Source: Komagataeibacter saccharivorans (GTDB lineage Bacteria > Pseudomonadota > Alphaproteobacteria > Acetobacterales > Acetobacteraceae). Taken from it: DNA of 64,000 nucleotides. Location of the stretch: positions 62,001 through 126,000 of the forward strand of contig NZ_NKTY01000003.1 in NCBI RefSeq assembly GCF_003207825.1, in the 5' to 3' direction. The notes below the pieces were generated by a model, which made no database searches, had not been told where the DNA came from, and was given only the letters and a program-made list of their open reading frames with translations. A program made the translations under genes and the position numbers. Of the stretch, positions 10,529 to 20,084 are shown piece by piece. How positions within the stretch are numbered: the stretch's first letter is position 1; the number at the start of each line of letters is the position of its first letter.

Positions 10529-11980
10529 TCAGCTACCGCCACGCACGACGGGGATATCGAGATCGCGTATCTTCTTGCGCAGCGTGTTGCGGTTCAGCCC
10601 CAGCATGGCGGCGGCACGGATCTGGTTGCCGCGTGTGGCCGCCAGCGTCATGGTGATCAGCGGGCGTTCGACCTCGGCTATTACCTTGTCGTAGATATCG
10701 CTCATCGGGATGCCGTCCTGCCCCGATGACAGGAAGCGGCGCAGGTGACGCTCCACCGCTTCCGCCAGCGTTTCGGTCAGGCCGGTAGCCTCGCCTTCGC
10801 CCTGTGCCGCCATGTTACCGGCTTCGACCAGTTCGGCATCGATGATGTCCGCGCCGATATTTTCCTGCGGGTGCAGGGCAATGATGCGGCGCATGAGATT
10901 TTCAAGCTCGCGCACGTTGCCGGGCCAGCGATAGGCCTGCAGCCGGGCCACCGCATCATCATCCAGCAGGCGCACGACCCCGCCCTCATCCGCGTTTTCA
11001 TTAAGGAAATGACGGGCCAGAAGGGGAATGTCCTCCACCCGTTCCCGCAGGGGGGGCAGGCGCATGGGCACCACGTTCAGGCGGTAATACAGATCCTCGC
11101 GGAAGGTTCCGGCACGGATCGCCTGCCGCAGGTCGCGGTGCGTCGCGGCAATGATGCGCACATTGGCGCGGATGGGCGCGGTGCCGCCTACGGTCGTGAA
11201 CTCTCCGTCCTGCAGCACGCGCAGCAGGCGGGTCTGGGCTTCGGGCGGCATGTCCCCGATTTCGTCAAGGAACAGCGTGCCACCCGCCGCCTGTTCGAAG
11301 CGTCCGGCCACGCGGGTCGCGGCCCCGGTAAAGGCCCCGCGTTCATGCCCGAACAGTTCGCTTTCGATCAGGTTGCGCGGAATGGCCGCCATGTTGATGG
11401 CGACGAACGGCCCCGTGCGCCTGCGCCCGTATTCATGCAGTGCGCGCGCCACCAGTTCCTTGCCCGTGCCGCTCTCGCCACCGATCATTACGGTCAGGTC
11501 CGAAGTCGTGAGCCGGGCGATGATGCGGTAGATGTCCTGCATCACGACCGAACGGCCGATAAGCGACATCTGCTCGTCCGGCGCGGGGGCGGCCAGCGGC
11601 TGGACCGGAGTTGCCGGTGTCGCCAGCGCACGCGCCACCACCGCCAGCACTTCCTTGAGGTCGAACGGCTTGGGCAGGTATTCGAATGCGCCGCGCTGCG
11701 TCGCCTTGACCGCCGTCATCAGGGTGGACTGCGCACTCATGACCACCACGCGCAGGTCGGGCCGGATACGGCGGATGCGCGGGATCAGGTCCAGCCCGTT
11801 TTCATCGGGCATGACCACATCGGTAATCACGAGGTCGCCCTCGCCTTCCTCGATCCACTGCCACAGGGTCGATGCCTGCGCGGTGGCGCGGACCTGATAC
11901 CCCCCGCGTCCCAGCGCCTGGCTTAATACCGTACGGATGGAGCGGTCATCATCGGCAACAAGAATGGTCGGCAGCGACAT
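10529..11980 (-). CDS. ntrC: Nitrogen regulation response regulator NtrC
   Basis: NtrC activates sigma-54 promoters of nitrogen assimilation genes when phosphorylated by NtrB. The 483-residue product has a receiver domain (phospho-Asp in [12 protein letters not shown]) and an AAA+ domain with Walker A GESGTGKE. The intact sigma-54 loop [13 protein letters not shown] and Walker [13 protein letters not shown] follow. The C-terminus is a Fis-type helix-turn-helix ([16 protein letters not shown]). It lies 35 bases downstream of ntrB. Unlike the neighbouring NtrX it should be fully able to drive sigma-54 promoters. Confidence 0.96.
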   Translation of the reverse strand: MSLPTILVADDDRSIRTVLSQALGRGGYQVRATAQASTLWQWIEEGEGDLVITDVVMPDENGLDLIPRIRRIRPDLRVVVMSAQSTLMTAVKATQRGAFEYLPKPFDLKEVLAVVARALATPATPVQPLAAPAPDEQMSLIGRSVVMQDIYRIIARLTTSDLTVMIGGESGTGKELVARALHEYGRRRTGPFVAINMAAIPRNLIESELFGHERGAFTGAATRVAGRFEQAAGGTLFLDEIGDMPPEAQTRLLRVLQDGEFTTVGGTAPIRANVRIIAATHRDLRQAIRAGTFREDLYYRLNVVPMRLPPLRERVEDIPLLARHFLNENADEGGVVRLLDDDAVARLQAYRWPGNVRELENLMRRIIALHPQENIGADIIDAELVEAGNMAAQGEGEATGLTETLAEAVERHLRRFLSSGQDGIPMSDIYDKVIAEVERPLITMTLAATRGNQIRAAAMLGLNRNTLRKKIRDLDIPVVRGGS

Positions 11981-12015
11981 TCGCTATAAATCTCTCAGGA
12001 ACTGGAATGGGGGCA

Positions 12016-13158
12016 TTACGGGGTCTCGCGGTCTTCCGTCACGACAGGCAGATGCAGCAGTACGTCCGTGCAGCCGGGCTGGCTTTCCACCTCGATCACG
12101 CCGCCGTGGTCTCCCACGATCTTGCCTGCAAGCGCCAGCCCCAGCCCGCTGCCCGTTGTTTTTGTTGTCAGGAACGGCTCGAACAGGTGCGGGCGGATAT
12201 TGTCGGGAATGCCCGGCCCGTTGTCGCGCACCGAAACCAGCAGCGGTAGCTGCACGCGCTGCCCCCCGCCAGTGGAGACCCATATGCCGGGCCGGTAGCC
12301 GGTCGTAAGCGTAATCACGGGGGCGGGCGCGTCGGCGGGATAATCGTGCAGGGCTTCGGCTGCGTTCTTCACAAGGTTGAGCAGCACCTGCACCAACTGG
12401 TCGCGGTTGCCCCATACGGGGGGAAGGGAAGGATCGTATTCTTCCTGAAACCGGATATCGGCGGCAAAGCCCTGCTGGGCCAGCCTGCGTACATGTTCGA
12501 GTACGCGATGGATGTTGACCGGCCTGCGTTCGATCGGACGGTCGCTGAACATGTCCATCCGGTCCACAAGGTCACGGATACGGTTGACCTCGTCCTGGAT
12601 CAGGACCGCAAGCTCCCGGTCGGACTCGCCCACCGATGTTTCAAGCAGTTGCGCGGCCCCCCTTATGCCCGAAAGGGGGTTCTTGACCTCATGCGCCAGA
12701 ATGGCGGCCATGCCCGCCACGCTGCGCGCGGCGGAACGGAAGGTAAGCTGCCGGTCCAGCACGCGCACGGCTGAAAAATCATGGAAGGTCAGGACGACCG
12801 AACCCGGTTCCTCCGGCATGGGCGCGCCCTGCACGGTGACACCGTCATGATGCAGGCGGGGGCTTTCCAGCGTGACCTCATGCTCGACCACGGTATGGTC
12901 CTGCGCGCGCACCTGCTCCATGAGCATGAATACGGGATTGTCGGCAGGCAGCAGGTCGGTCAGCCGCGACTGCGCCAGATAGGAGCGCGACATGCCAAAA
13001 AACGGCTCCGCCGCGCTGTTGACGTAACCGATGCTGTTATCGGCCCGCACGACCATGACCGGCAAAGCCAGCGAATCAAGCACGATCCGGCCATTGCCCG
13101 TTACATTGGCGGGCGTACAGCCACCGGGGCCATCAGAAGGGGACTGGCTTTCCCTCAT
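12016..13158 (-). CDS. ntrB: Nitrogen regulation sensor kinase NtrB
   Basis: NtrB is the cytosolic kinase/phosphatase that sets NtrC phosphorylation in response to PII. The 380-residue protein has an N-terminal PAS domain (about residues 25-130), the phospho-His box HEVKNPLSGIRGAAQLL, an N-box NLVKNAAEAL and a G-box SGLGLALAGKIV. No membrane segments are present. Its ATG overlaps the dusB stop by four bases (ATGA), which makes it translationally coupled to dusB, the nifR3-ntrB arrangement. Confidence 0.95.
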   Translation of the reverse strand: MRESQSPSDGPGGCTPANVTGNGRIVLDSLALPVMVVRADNSIGYVNSAAEPFFGMSRSYLAQSRLTDLLPADNPVFMLMEQVRAQDHTVVEHEVTLESPRLHHDGVTVQGAPMPEEPGSVVLTFHDFSAVRVLDRQLTFRSAARSVAGMAAILAHEVKNPLSGIRGAAQLLETSVGESDRELAVLIQDEVNRIRDLVDRMDMFSDRPIERRPVNIHRVLEHVRRLAQQGFAADIRFQEEYDPSLPPVWGNRDQLVQVLLNLVKNAAEALHDYPADAPAPVITLTTGYRPGIWVSTGGGQRVQLPLLVSVRDNGPGIPDNIRPHLFEPFLTTKTTGSGLGLALAGKIVGDHGGVIEVESQPGCTDVLLHLPVVTEDRETP

Positions 13159-14216
13159 GCCGCCTGTGCGGCGGCCCTTTCCGCCTCCATGGTGGAGGGG
13201 CGTGGCCCGCGCAGATTGCCCGCTTCGATCTGGCGGTCATAGAATTCATGGATCATGCCGATGGCGGCATCAACCGCATCCACACGGTTGATCGCGGCGC
13301 GGAAACCCGCCGAATCGGGCAGCCCCGCCGAATACCAGGACACATGCTTGCGCGCCAGACGCAGGCCGGGATGGGCGCCAAAATGGTCGATCATCATGCC
13401 GTAATGTTCCAGCACGATGGCCTTTTCCGCCGCAAGGTCAGGCTCGGGCACATCCTCGCCGTTCATGAGCGCGCGGGCGACCTGCGCCAGAAACCACGGG
13501 CGGCCATAACAGCCCCGGCCGATCATCACACCCTGCGCGCCGGAACGTTCAAGGGCCACGCGGGCGTCTTCCACCGTCAGGATATCACCATTGACGATAA
13601 CCGGCAGGTCCACCGCATCCACCACCTTGCGCACGAAGCGCCAGTCAGCCGTGCCGTTATAGAACTGCTGACGGGTGCGGCCGTGTACCGTCACCATGCG
13701 GATGCCCGATTCCTGTGCAATCCGGGCCAGCGTGGGGGCGTTCAGGCTGTTATGGTCCCATCCCATGCGCATCTTGAGCGTGACGGGAACGTTCACCGCG
13801 CGCACCACGCCTTCAAGCAGGCGACCGGCCTGCGCCTCGTCCCGCATGAGGGCTGAACCCGCAAGCTGCCCCACCGCCACCTTTTTCACCGGGCAGCCGA
13901 AATTGATGTCGATGATGTCCGCCCCGCGATCAACCGCGATCCGGGCCGCCTGACCCATCGCATCGGGGTCGCAACCGGCAAGCTGCACGGAATTGGGACC
14001 GTCATCCGCCACTTCCGCCATGCGCAGGGTATTCTGGTTTTCGCGGACCATGGCCCATGACGCGATCATTTCCGACACGACCAGCCCGGCCCCGAGCCTG
14101 CGCGCCAGCCTGCGGAACGGCAGGTCGGTCACCCCGGCCATGGGCGCCAGAATGACGGGCGCCTGCAGGATGACCCCACCCCCCAGATCAATAGGCGACA
14201 GCAGTTGAGACGACAT
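13155..14216 (-). CDS. dusB: tRNA-dihydrouridine synthase DusB (NifR3)
   Basis: DusB is an FMN enzyme that reduces uridines to dihydrouridine in tRNA D loops. The 353-residue product has the TIM-barrel start PVILAPMAGVTDLPFRR, the signature INFGCPVKKV followed by LAGSALM, and the FMN phosphate region GAQGVMIGRGCYGRPW. The ATG at 14216 (MSSQLLSP) was chosen because the family N-terminus begins there; the open frame extends 25 codons further. It heads the run into ntrBC-ntrYX-hfq-hflX. Confidence 0.94.
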   Translation of the reverse strand: MSSQLLSPIDLGGGVILQAPVILAPMAGVTDLPFRRLARRLGAGLVVSEMIASWAMVRENQNTLRMAEVADDGPNSVQLAGCDPDAMGQAARIAVDRGADIIDINFGCPVKKVAVGQLAGSALMRDEAQAGRLLEGVVRAVNVPVTLKMRMGWDHNSLNAPTLARIAQESGIRMVTVHGRTRQQFYNGTADWRFVRKVVDAVDLPVIVNGDILTVEDARVALERSGAQGVMIGRGCYGRPWFLAQVARALMNGEDVPEPDLAAEKAIVLEHYGMMIDHFGAHPGLRLARKHVSWYSAGLPDSAGFRAAINRVDAVDAAIGMIHEFYDRQIEAGNLRGPRPSTMEAERAAAQAA

Positions 14217-14287
14217 GAACCCCGCTTCCCTGCCCCTGCACCCGGCCGTGTTCATGACGGCGCAATGGGTGTGGCAGCCACAATCCA

Positions 14288-14536
14288 TCAATAATGCTTA
14301 TGATTTAGGCAGAATACCCCCTCACGCCGCCCCACGCAATCGGCTTCGGTGCATTGAAGCAACATTTCCCCGCGATGGCGCAGGCCGCGCATCTGGCGGG
14401 AAACCGGCGGCAGGAAGCCAATCGGAATGCACCTTCCCTGCGGGTCATGGATCAGCCGCAACGGACAGTCAGCCAGCCGCCGCGCAATGATGCCCATACC
14501 CGAGCGGACGCAGGCCAGCAGCATGACCATCCACAA
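14288..14536 (-). CDS. Small hypothetical protein (unproven ORF)
   Basis: This 82-codon frame ends 71 bases before dusB on the same strand, inside the 363-base stretch between dusB and ispDF. Nothing else was recognised in that stretch. The codons are moderately GC-rich in third position, as in real genes here. An alternative ATG is at 14500 (MGIIARRLADCPLRL). The C-terminal part has two cysteines in LLQCTEADCVGRREG, perhaps a small metal or redox motif. No family was recognised. It may be a real small gene co-transcribed with dusB or a chance frame. Confidence 0.4.
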   Translation of the reverse strand: MWMVMLLACVRSGMGIIARRLADCPLRLIHDPQGRCIPIGFLPPVSRQMRGLRHRGEMLLQCTEADCVGRREGVFCLNHKHY

Positions 14537-14579
14537 CCGCAGTCATTTATTCCCCCGCGATGCTTGACGCGCGGGCGAC

Positions 14580-15770
14580 ATGGCCGCATTGCTCCGCATC
14601 ATGCGTGTTGCAGCCATTCTTCTTGCCGCAGGCCAGGGTAGCCGGTACAGCGCCCAGACCGCGGCCCCCGTCGCCAAGCAGTATGTCACGCTGGGCGGAC
14701 GGCCCGTCATCCGCCATGCGGCGGATGCCCTTGCCCCTCATGTCGGGATGATCCAGCCCGTGGGCGATCCCGCCCTGCTGGGCGCAGCGCTTGAGGGATT
14801 CGCACCCGAAGGCTGCACGGTCCTGCCGGTCGTATCCGGCGGCGATACGCGTCAGGCCAGCGTCAGCGCGGGACTTGAGGCGCTTGACCGCCTTCCCGAA
14901 GGCGAGCGCCCCGATCTGGTGCTGATCCATGACGGTGCCCGCCCCTACGTGCCCGACAGCGTGACGCAGGGCGTGATCGCGGCCCTTTCGCAGCATGCCG
15001 GGGCCATTCCCGCCGTGCCGGTAGCCGATACCATCAAACGCGCCAGGGACGGCATCATTACCGATACCGTGCCCCGCACGGACCTGTTCCGCGCCCAGAC
15101 GCCGCAGGGCTTCCGCTTCGGGCTGCTGCGCGACCTGCATCGCTCCGCCGAGGCTGCGGATGCGACCGACGATGCCGCCCTGCTGGAAAAAGCCGGGCAC
15201 CCCGTCGCCATCGTTCCCGGTTCGGAAGACAATATCAAACTGACCTACAAGGAGGATCTGGTGCGCCTGGAACGCCTGATCGGCCCGACCCTGCTGCCGC
15301 GCACCGGGATCGGCTATGACGTACACGCCTTTGCCGAAAACCGTCCCCTGATCATGTGTGGCATCACCGTGCCCCACACGCGCGGCCTTGCCGGGCATTC
15401 CGATGCGGATGTGGGCATCCATGCCCTGTGCGATGCGATTTACGGTGCGCTGGCCGAAGGGGATATCGGCCGCCACTTCCCCCCCAGCCAGAACGAGTGG
15501 AAGGATGCGGACAGCGCGCGCTTCCTGATCCATGCGGGCGAACGCATCCGCCAGCGCGGCGGCATGCTGGTCAATGCCGATGTGACCCTGATCTGTGAAC
15601 GCCCCAAGATCGGCCCGCATTCGGAAGCGATGCGCGCGCGTCTGGCCGAACTGCTGAAGGTTGATATCGACCGGATTTCGGTCAAGGCCACCACGTCCGA
15701 ACGCCTTGGTTTTACCGGGCGCGAGGAAGGCATAGCCTGTCAGGCCAGCGCCACGGTTCTGGTGCCCTGA
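14580..15770 (+). CDS. ispDF: Bifunctional IspD/IspF (MEP cytidylyltransferase / MEcPP synthase)
   Basis: This fused enzyme performs two steps of the non-mevalonate isoprenoid pathway: CDP-methylerythritol formation and cyclisation to 2,4-cyclodiphosphate. Residues about 8-230 are IspD, with [13 protein letters not shown] and the [10 protein letters not shown] motif. The IspF part starts at GIGYDVHAF with the metal ligands Asp and His, then [19 protein letters not shown], and ends with the conserved [21 protein letters not shown] codons at 14580 and 14601 are both possible; family alignment favours the second (MRVAAILL), giving 389 residues. A strong bidirectional terminator follows. Confidence 0.95.
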   Translation: MAALLRIMRVAAILLAAGQGSRYSAQTAAPVAKQYVTLGGRPVIRHAADALAPHVGMIQPVGDPALLGAALEGFAPEGCTVLPVVSGGDTRQASVSAGLEALDRLPEGERPDLVLIHDGARPYVPDSVTQGVIAALSQHAGAIPAVPVADTIKRARDGIITDTVPRTDLFRAQTPQGFRFGLLRDLHRSAEAADATDDAALLEKAGHPVAIVPGSEDNIKLTYKEDLVRLERLIGPTLLPRTGIGYDVHAFAENRPLIMCGITVPHTRGLAGHSDADVGIHALCDAIYGALAEGDIGRHFPPSQNEWKDADSARFLIHAGERIRQRGGMLVNADVTLICERPKIGPHSEAMRARLAELLKVDIDRISVKATTSERLGFTGREEGIACQASATVLVP

Positions 15771-15780
15771 TTTCCATATG

Positions 15781-15810
15781 AAAACGGCCCGGTTCAGACC
15801 GGGCCGTTTT
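15781..15810. terminator. Bidirectional rho-independent terminator between ispDF and the ATP12 gene
   Basis: A 12-bp perfect inverted repeat (AAAACGGCCCGG / CCGGGCCGTTTT) with a six-base loop lies just after the ispDF stop and just after the end of the convergent minus-strand run. The T tract on one side and the A tract on the other let it work in both directions. Confidence 0.88.
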
Positions 15811-15826
15811 TACTTCCGCGGGGTTC

Positions 15827-16588
15827 TTACCCCGTATGGCACAGGCGCAGGAAGCGGGCCGCGTCCTCCACCTCCGCCGTCAGCAGGCGCAGGGTCTCGA
15901 CCTGTTTTTCATCGCGCCCCCATATCGCCATCTGGGTCAGCTCATCCACACTGGCGATATCAGCGGCGCGCGCGGCTGACAGCGCGCCCGTCGCCACCGC
16001 ATAACCCAGCACAATACTTTTCATGGCGGGCACCATGACGCCAAGGGCGGCCAGCGTCGCATTATCCAGCCTGTCCAGCAGTTCCTGCCACGCCGCCTGC
16101 ACGCCCTGCGGCTGCACCAGCGGCATGATGCCCTGCGTGACCACCATATCGATGCCATGCCGTGCGCGCAGCCATGCAAGCTGCGGGTCCCATTCCGTCT
16201 GCTGGCGGGTGCAGAGCTGGGCGGGATAATCCGCGCGGTAACACAGCAGCTCGCCATCCACATACTGCAATAACGCCGCCACCTGCGCCGCCGGATCGGG
16301 AGCCACGCGTTCGATCATGCTGCCGGTTATACGGGTCATGGGCAGGTCATCGGGGGTGAACATGCCCCCTTTCTCCCCGCCCGCCTGCGCCCATTCCGCC
16401 GCAATGGCTTCAGCCAGCGCGGCGGAGGCAACACAGAGCACCGCCCCGCCGGGCAGACGGATGGGCCGGCCGTCAAGTTCAACCCCGAACAGGCCATCCG
16501 CAGTTGGACGCACGGCCGCATCCGTCCAGAACCGTTTGCGACTGCCCGCTTTCTGCGCGCTGGGTACGCGTACGCCGTCTTTCATCAT
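15827..16588 (-). CDS. ATP12-family F1-ATPase assembly chaperone
   Basis: ATP12 proteins bind the F1 alpha subunit and help assemble the F1 head of ATP synthase; they occur in mitochondria and alphaproteobacteria. The 253-residue product has the family N-terminus (RKRFWTDAAVRPTADGLFGVELDGRPIRLPGG in short pieces) and EAIAAEWAQ. It also has the MTRI region, the YVDGELLCYRADYP motif and WDPQLAWLRARHG. The ATG at 16588 overlaps the stop of the AsmA-like gene (ATGA), which fixes the start. It is the last gene of the run. Confidence 0.9.
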   Translation of the reverse strand: MMKDGVRVPSAQKAGSRKRFWTDAAVRPTADGLFGVELDGRPIRLPGGAVLCVASAALAEAIAAEWAQAGGEKGGMFTPDDLPMTRITGSMIERVAPDPAAQVAALLQYVDGELLCYRADYPAQLCTRQQTEWDPQLAWLRARHGIDMVVTQGIMPLVQPQGVQAAWQELLDRLDNATLAALGVMVPAMKSIVLGYAVATGALSAARAADIASVDELTQMAIWGRDEKQVETLRLLTAEVEDAARFLRLCHTG

Positions 16589-19074
16589 TTCAGGATACCC
16601 AGGCCTTTCAGCAGGCCAGCGGCTTTCTTGAGATTGGGCGCACCCTTGGAATTGCCCAGAATCGCCGCCGCCCCGCCTGACGTGGACGCATCCGCAGCCC
16701 TGGGGGCCGCCGTGGTGGGCTGGGGACCGGGCTGTCCTTCGCGTGCGGCCTTCAGCGTCGCGGGGCACGGATCGGCAATGGCGGTATTCTTGCCCGATCC
16801 ACCCAGCAGCAGACCGATGGCGTAGCGTCCGTCCGAACCCGCATCCATCTTCGGACGCGGCGCGGACAGGGTGCCGCCAACACGCAGCGGCAGGCTGGCA
16901 CCCGTCCCGCCAATCAGCACCTGCGGCACGAGATGCAGGTCCAGATCCTGCGTAACCATCCCCACCGTGCCGTGGCCGGTGACAGTCAGCGCATTGGTCT
17001 GCACGCCGATCGTATCGATATTGGCGCGTCCATCCGCCATATCCATGTGCACGCCAAAACAGCGCAGCGCGATCGGGCCGGACCCCAGCGCCCCCCGCGC
17101 GGTGTCACCCAGCATCGCGCCCAGCGCGCTGCCGCTGACCGTGCCATTGACCATCGACACGCCCATATGGCCCGTCATGCTGTTGCGCAGTTCGGTGCGG
17201 GTATTGCCCTGCGCACGCCCCGTTCCGACCACCTGCAACGCGCCCTGCACCATGTTGGACAGGCCCGCCCTGCTTTCCACCCATGTGGCAGGCAGCACCA
17301 GCGTGCCGATCGTGCCGGATATGGTGGGCACGCTGCCTGATGCATCAACCGTAAGTTGGCCCGATATGCTGCGTCCCGTGCCCTGCGCCTGTATCGGGTC
17401 AATGGTCAGCCGCCCGTTACGCAGGACCACATGCGTCAGGGCGTTGTGGTAGTCGTCGCCCTCAAATTCCATCTGGCCGACACTCAACCGCAGATCCACA
17501 TCCTGCTTGCGCAGTTCGGCAAAGGGCAGCGTATCGCCAGCAGCCGTTTCCTGCGCCGGGGCGGTTACGCCGGTCGCATCGGCCTTCGCGCCCTGCGCCA
17601 TCAGGGCATCCGCATTCAGCCAGCTTGCATCCAGCGTGCCCGCCAGCAGCGGCACGCCGTCATGGCCGCCATGGACCGACAGGTCCAGCGCCCCCTGAAG
17701 GGAGACCTGCGTGCTCTTGACCGCGATATCGGATAGCTGGAAATGCGCGCCGTTGTCCTCGCTCACCAGATGGGTGGAGGCTTCAAGATGGTCGATCCCC
17801 GCCCCATGCGGCAATGCAAGATGCCCGGCGGAAGCCGTAACATTCACCACCGCGCGCGATCCGCCCAGCGTGCCCGCAATCCGCATCGAACCCGGATCGC
17901 CCGATACATCAAGCGAAAGCGGCAGCGGGTCCGACAGGTGGGACAGGACAGCGGCCTCGACCTGCTGGAGCGAACCCAGCGTACCGGACAGTTTCAGCCC
18001 CTGCCCTTCCCACTGTCCCTGCGTGCGGATGGTAACGGTATCCTTTGGACCCGGCGCATCAATGGACAGGCCCTGCAGCGTCAGTCCTGTCACATACAGC
18101 CCCGCATCCACAGCCCCGGTATCCAGATGCAGGCTGTCGAGCAGCGGCGTGCTGCCTTCCTTGTCCGCCGCACTGCCATCCACCACCTTCGCCCTGAGCG
18201 AGAGACGCCGCACATCGGGCAGGTTCAGGCCGGGCACCACGGCCTCGATCGCCTTCAGGCTGGCGATGCTGCCATCAAGTGCCAGGTTGTAGCCCTTCAT
18301 GTGATCCGGGTCGGCCACACTGCCCGACAGGGCCACCTGCCCCACCGGCTGCCCGCCCGAAGTGAAGGCGGCGTTCAACGCGACCGGCCAGCCGGAACGC
18401 GCGGTGGATGTCAGGTTGATCGGGCCGGTATAGCCCGTCAGCGTGAAGCCGCCGCCATCATTATGGCCCGCGATGTCGATCTGCGGTTTTTCACCACTGA
18501 CACCGGACAGGTTGGCATGGTCCAGCACGACCTTGCCCCTGCTGCCCGTCATCTGGTCATCCCAGTCCAGATCGGCGTTGGCGACCCGGATACTGCCGAT
18601 CTGCACCTTCCAGTCAGATGCGGCCTGCGTCGTTGCGGGCTGCGCGGTGGCGGTGGCCTGCGGACCAGCGGGGGACAGGCGCCAGTTGGCCTGCCCCTGT
18701 GCCGTGCGTTCCAGATGGACCACCGGATGGTCCAGCTTCACATCATCAAGCCGGATTTCATGATGCAGCAGCGCCATAAGCCCCACCGTGGCTTCCAGCC
18801 TGTCCGCCGTGACCATGTCCGCATAAGCACCACCGGCCATGTCGGACAGGCCGACATCACGCACGGACAGCGACAGGCTGGGCAAAAGATGCAGGTCCGG
18901 CACGCCCATGCGCACCTGCCGACCTGTCTGTTTCTCTATTGCGGCGATGGCTTTCGTCCGCAGTGCCTCGGGGTCCAGCATGGAGTGGACCATGAACCCG
19001 GCCCCACCGGCCACCACCACTACCGCTGCGGCGGAACCCAGCAATATCCGCCGTGCCTTTGCGTTCTGTGCCAT
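16585..19074 (-). CDS. AsmA-family envelope protein
   Basis: AsmA-like proteins are large inner-membrane-anchored periplasmic proteins of the bridge-like lipid transport group, involved in phospholipid or LPS homeostasis. The 829-residue protein begins with one membrane anchor (ILLGSAAAVVVVAGGAGFMV). An AsmA N-terminal domain follows (LRTKAIAAIEKQTGRQVRMG, then SLSVRDVGLSD), then long beta-rich repeats. The conserved AsmA C-terminal region has LRNSMTGHMGVSMVNGTV and GTVGMVTQDLDLHLVPQV. It starts 32 bases after the pseudouridine synthase gene and overlaps the ATP12 gene. Confidence 0.87.
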   Translation of the reverse strand: MAQNAKARRILLGSAAAVVVVAGGAGFMVHSMLDPEALRTKAIAAIEKQTGRQVRMGVPDLHLLPSLSLSVRDVGLSDMAGGAYADMVTADRLEATVGLMALLHHEIRLDDVKLDHPVVHLERTAQGQANWRLSPAGPQATATAQPATTQAASDWKVQIGSIRVANADLDWDDQMTGSRGKVVLDHANLSGVSGEKPQIDIAGHNDGGGFTLTGYTGPINLTSTARSGWPVALNAAFTSGGQPVGQVALSGSVADPDHMKGYNLALDGSIASLKAIEAVVPGLNLPDVRRLSLRAKVVDGSAADKEGSTPLLDSLHLDTGAVDAGLYVTGLTLQGLSIDAPGPKDTVTIRTQGQWEGQGLKLSGTLGSLQQVEAAVLSHLSDPLPLSLDVSGDPGSMRIAGTLGGSRAVVNVTASAGHLALPHGAGIDHLEASTHLVSEDNGAHFQLSDIAVKSTQVSLQGALDLSVHGGHDGVPLLAGTLDASWLNADALMAQGAKADATGVTAPAQETAAGDTLPFAELRKQDVDLRLSVGQMEFEGDDYHNALTHVVLRNGRLTIDPIQAQGTGRSISGQLTVDASGSVPTISGTIGTLVLPATWVESRAGLSNMVQGALQVVGTGRAQGNTRTELRNSMTGHMGVSMVNGTVSGSALGAMLGDTARGALGSGPIALRCFGVHMDMADGRANIDTIGVQTNALTVTGHGTVGMVTQDLDLHLVPQVLIGGTGASLPLRVGGTLSAPRPKMDAGSDGRYAIGLLLGGSGKNTAIADPCPATLKAAREGQPGPQPTTAAPRAADASTSGGAAAILGNSKGAPNLKKAAGLLKGLGILK

Positions 19075-19106
19075 ATCGCTTCCTGTCCTGTACGTTCCCC
19101 GGCGCG

Positions 19107-20084
19107 TCAGATGCGCCGGCAGGGCGCCGCGGCAGGTGCGACAAACCCGATCTGCCTGAATGTTTCGCGCATGTGGGGGGAAAGCTCCGCCTCCACCACC
19201 AGCCTGCCGCCTGCCGGATGCGGCAGTTCCAGCCGACGTGCATGCAGGTGTAGCCGATCGGCGAAGCCCGCGACATGCGCTATGTCACCGCCATATTTCG
19301 GGTCGCCCAGTATGGGGTTGCCCAGCGCTTCGCAATGCACGCGCAACTGGTGGGTACGACCGGTCAGGGGCGAGAGCGCCAGCCACGACATCTTGCGCGC
19401 GGCCGCATCCAGCACTTCATATTCGCTCAGGGCATGGACGGCATCCGCGTCGCCACGTTCGGCCACCACACTGATCGCGCCCGCACCCGCGCCCAGCTTG
19501 GTCAGCGGCTGATCGATGATGCCCGTCGCCGGGCTGGGCCGCCCGACAACCACGGCCCAGTAGACCTTATGCACGTCGCGCCCACGGAAGGCAGCCGCCA
19601 GCTTGGCGGCAACGCCGGGCGTGCGGGCGACCAGAAGCAGGCCGGACGTGTCACGGTCGATACGGTGGACCAGCCGCGGGCGCGGATCGTCGGGGCTGTC
19701 ACGCAGGCCGTCAAGCAGCGCGTCGATATGATGGGTGATGCCCGGCCCGCCCTGCACGGCAATGCCCGCAGGCTTGTTGAGCACGATCACATGCTCGTCG
19801 CGGTAGATCACCATCTTGTTGATCTCACGCACCTGCCGCTCATCCAGTGGCTTTACCGCCAGTGGCGGCGGACGGTTTGCGTTGGGTATGGGCGGCACGC
19901 GTACCGCCTGCCCCGGCACCAGACGGGTGGCGGCGGTGGCGCGCTTGCCATCCACGCGCACCTGCCCCGTGCGGCACAGCTTCTGCAACGCGCCCTGCGT
20001 CAGGTGTGGGTAATGCCGGCGGAACCAGCGGTCCAGACGGATATCGGCTTCGTCATCGCTGACGGTAAGGGAAACGACACTCAT
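19107..20084 (-). CDS. 23S rRNA pseudouridine synthase, RluC/RluD type
   Basis: RluA-family enzymes isomerise uridines of large-subunit rRNA. The 325-residue protein has an N-terminal S4 RNA-binding domain (IRLDRWFRRHYPHLTQGALQ) and a catalytic domain with the active-site Asp in HRIDRDTSGLLLVART. LSPLTGRTHQLRVH and GDPKYGG lie near the C-terminus. The S4 domain points to RluC or RluD, and RluC is the better guess. The ATG at 20084 overlaps the rarA stop (ATGA), so the two are coupled. Confidence 0.9.
   Translation of the reverse strand: MSVVSLTVSDDEADIRLDRWFRRHYPHLTQGALQKLCRTGQVRVDGKRATAATRLVPGQAVRVPPIPNANRPPPLAVKPLDERQVREINKMVIYRDEHVIVLNKPAGIAVQGGPGITHHIDALLDGLRDSPDDPRPRLVHRIDRDTSGLLLVARTPGVAAKLAAAFRGRDVHKVYWAVVVGRPSPATGIIDQPLTKLGAGAGAISVVAERGDADAVHALSEYEVLDAAARKMSWLALSPLTGRTHQLRVHCEALGNPILGDPKYGGDIAHVAGFADRLHLHARRLELPHPAGGRLVVEAELSPHMRETFRQIGFVAPAAAPCRRI

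Noticed and set aside
14547-15620. 357-codon minus-strand ORF
   Set aside because: Antisense to ispDF, whose motifs are intact.
17743-19512. 589-codon plus-strand ORF
   Set aside because: Antisense shadow of the AsmA-like gene and the pseudouridine synthase gene.
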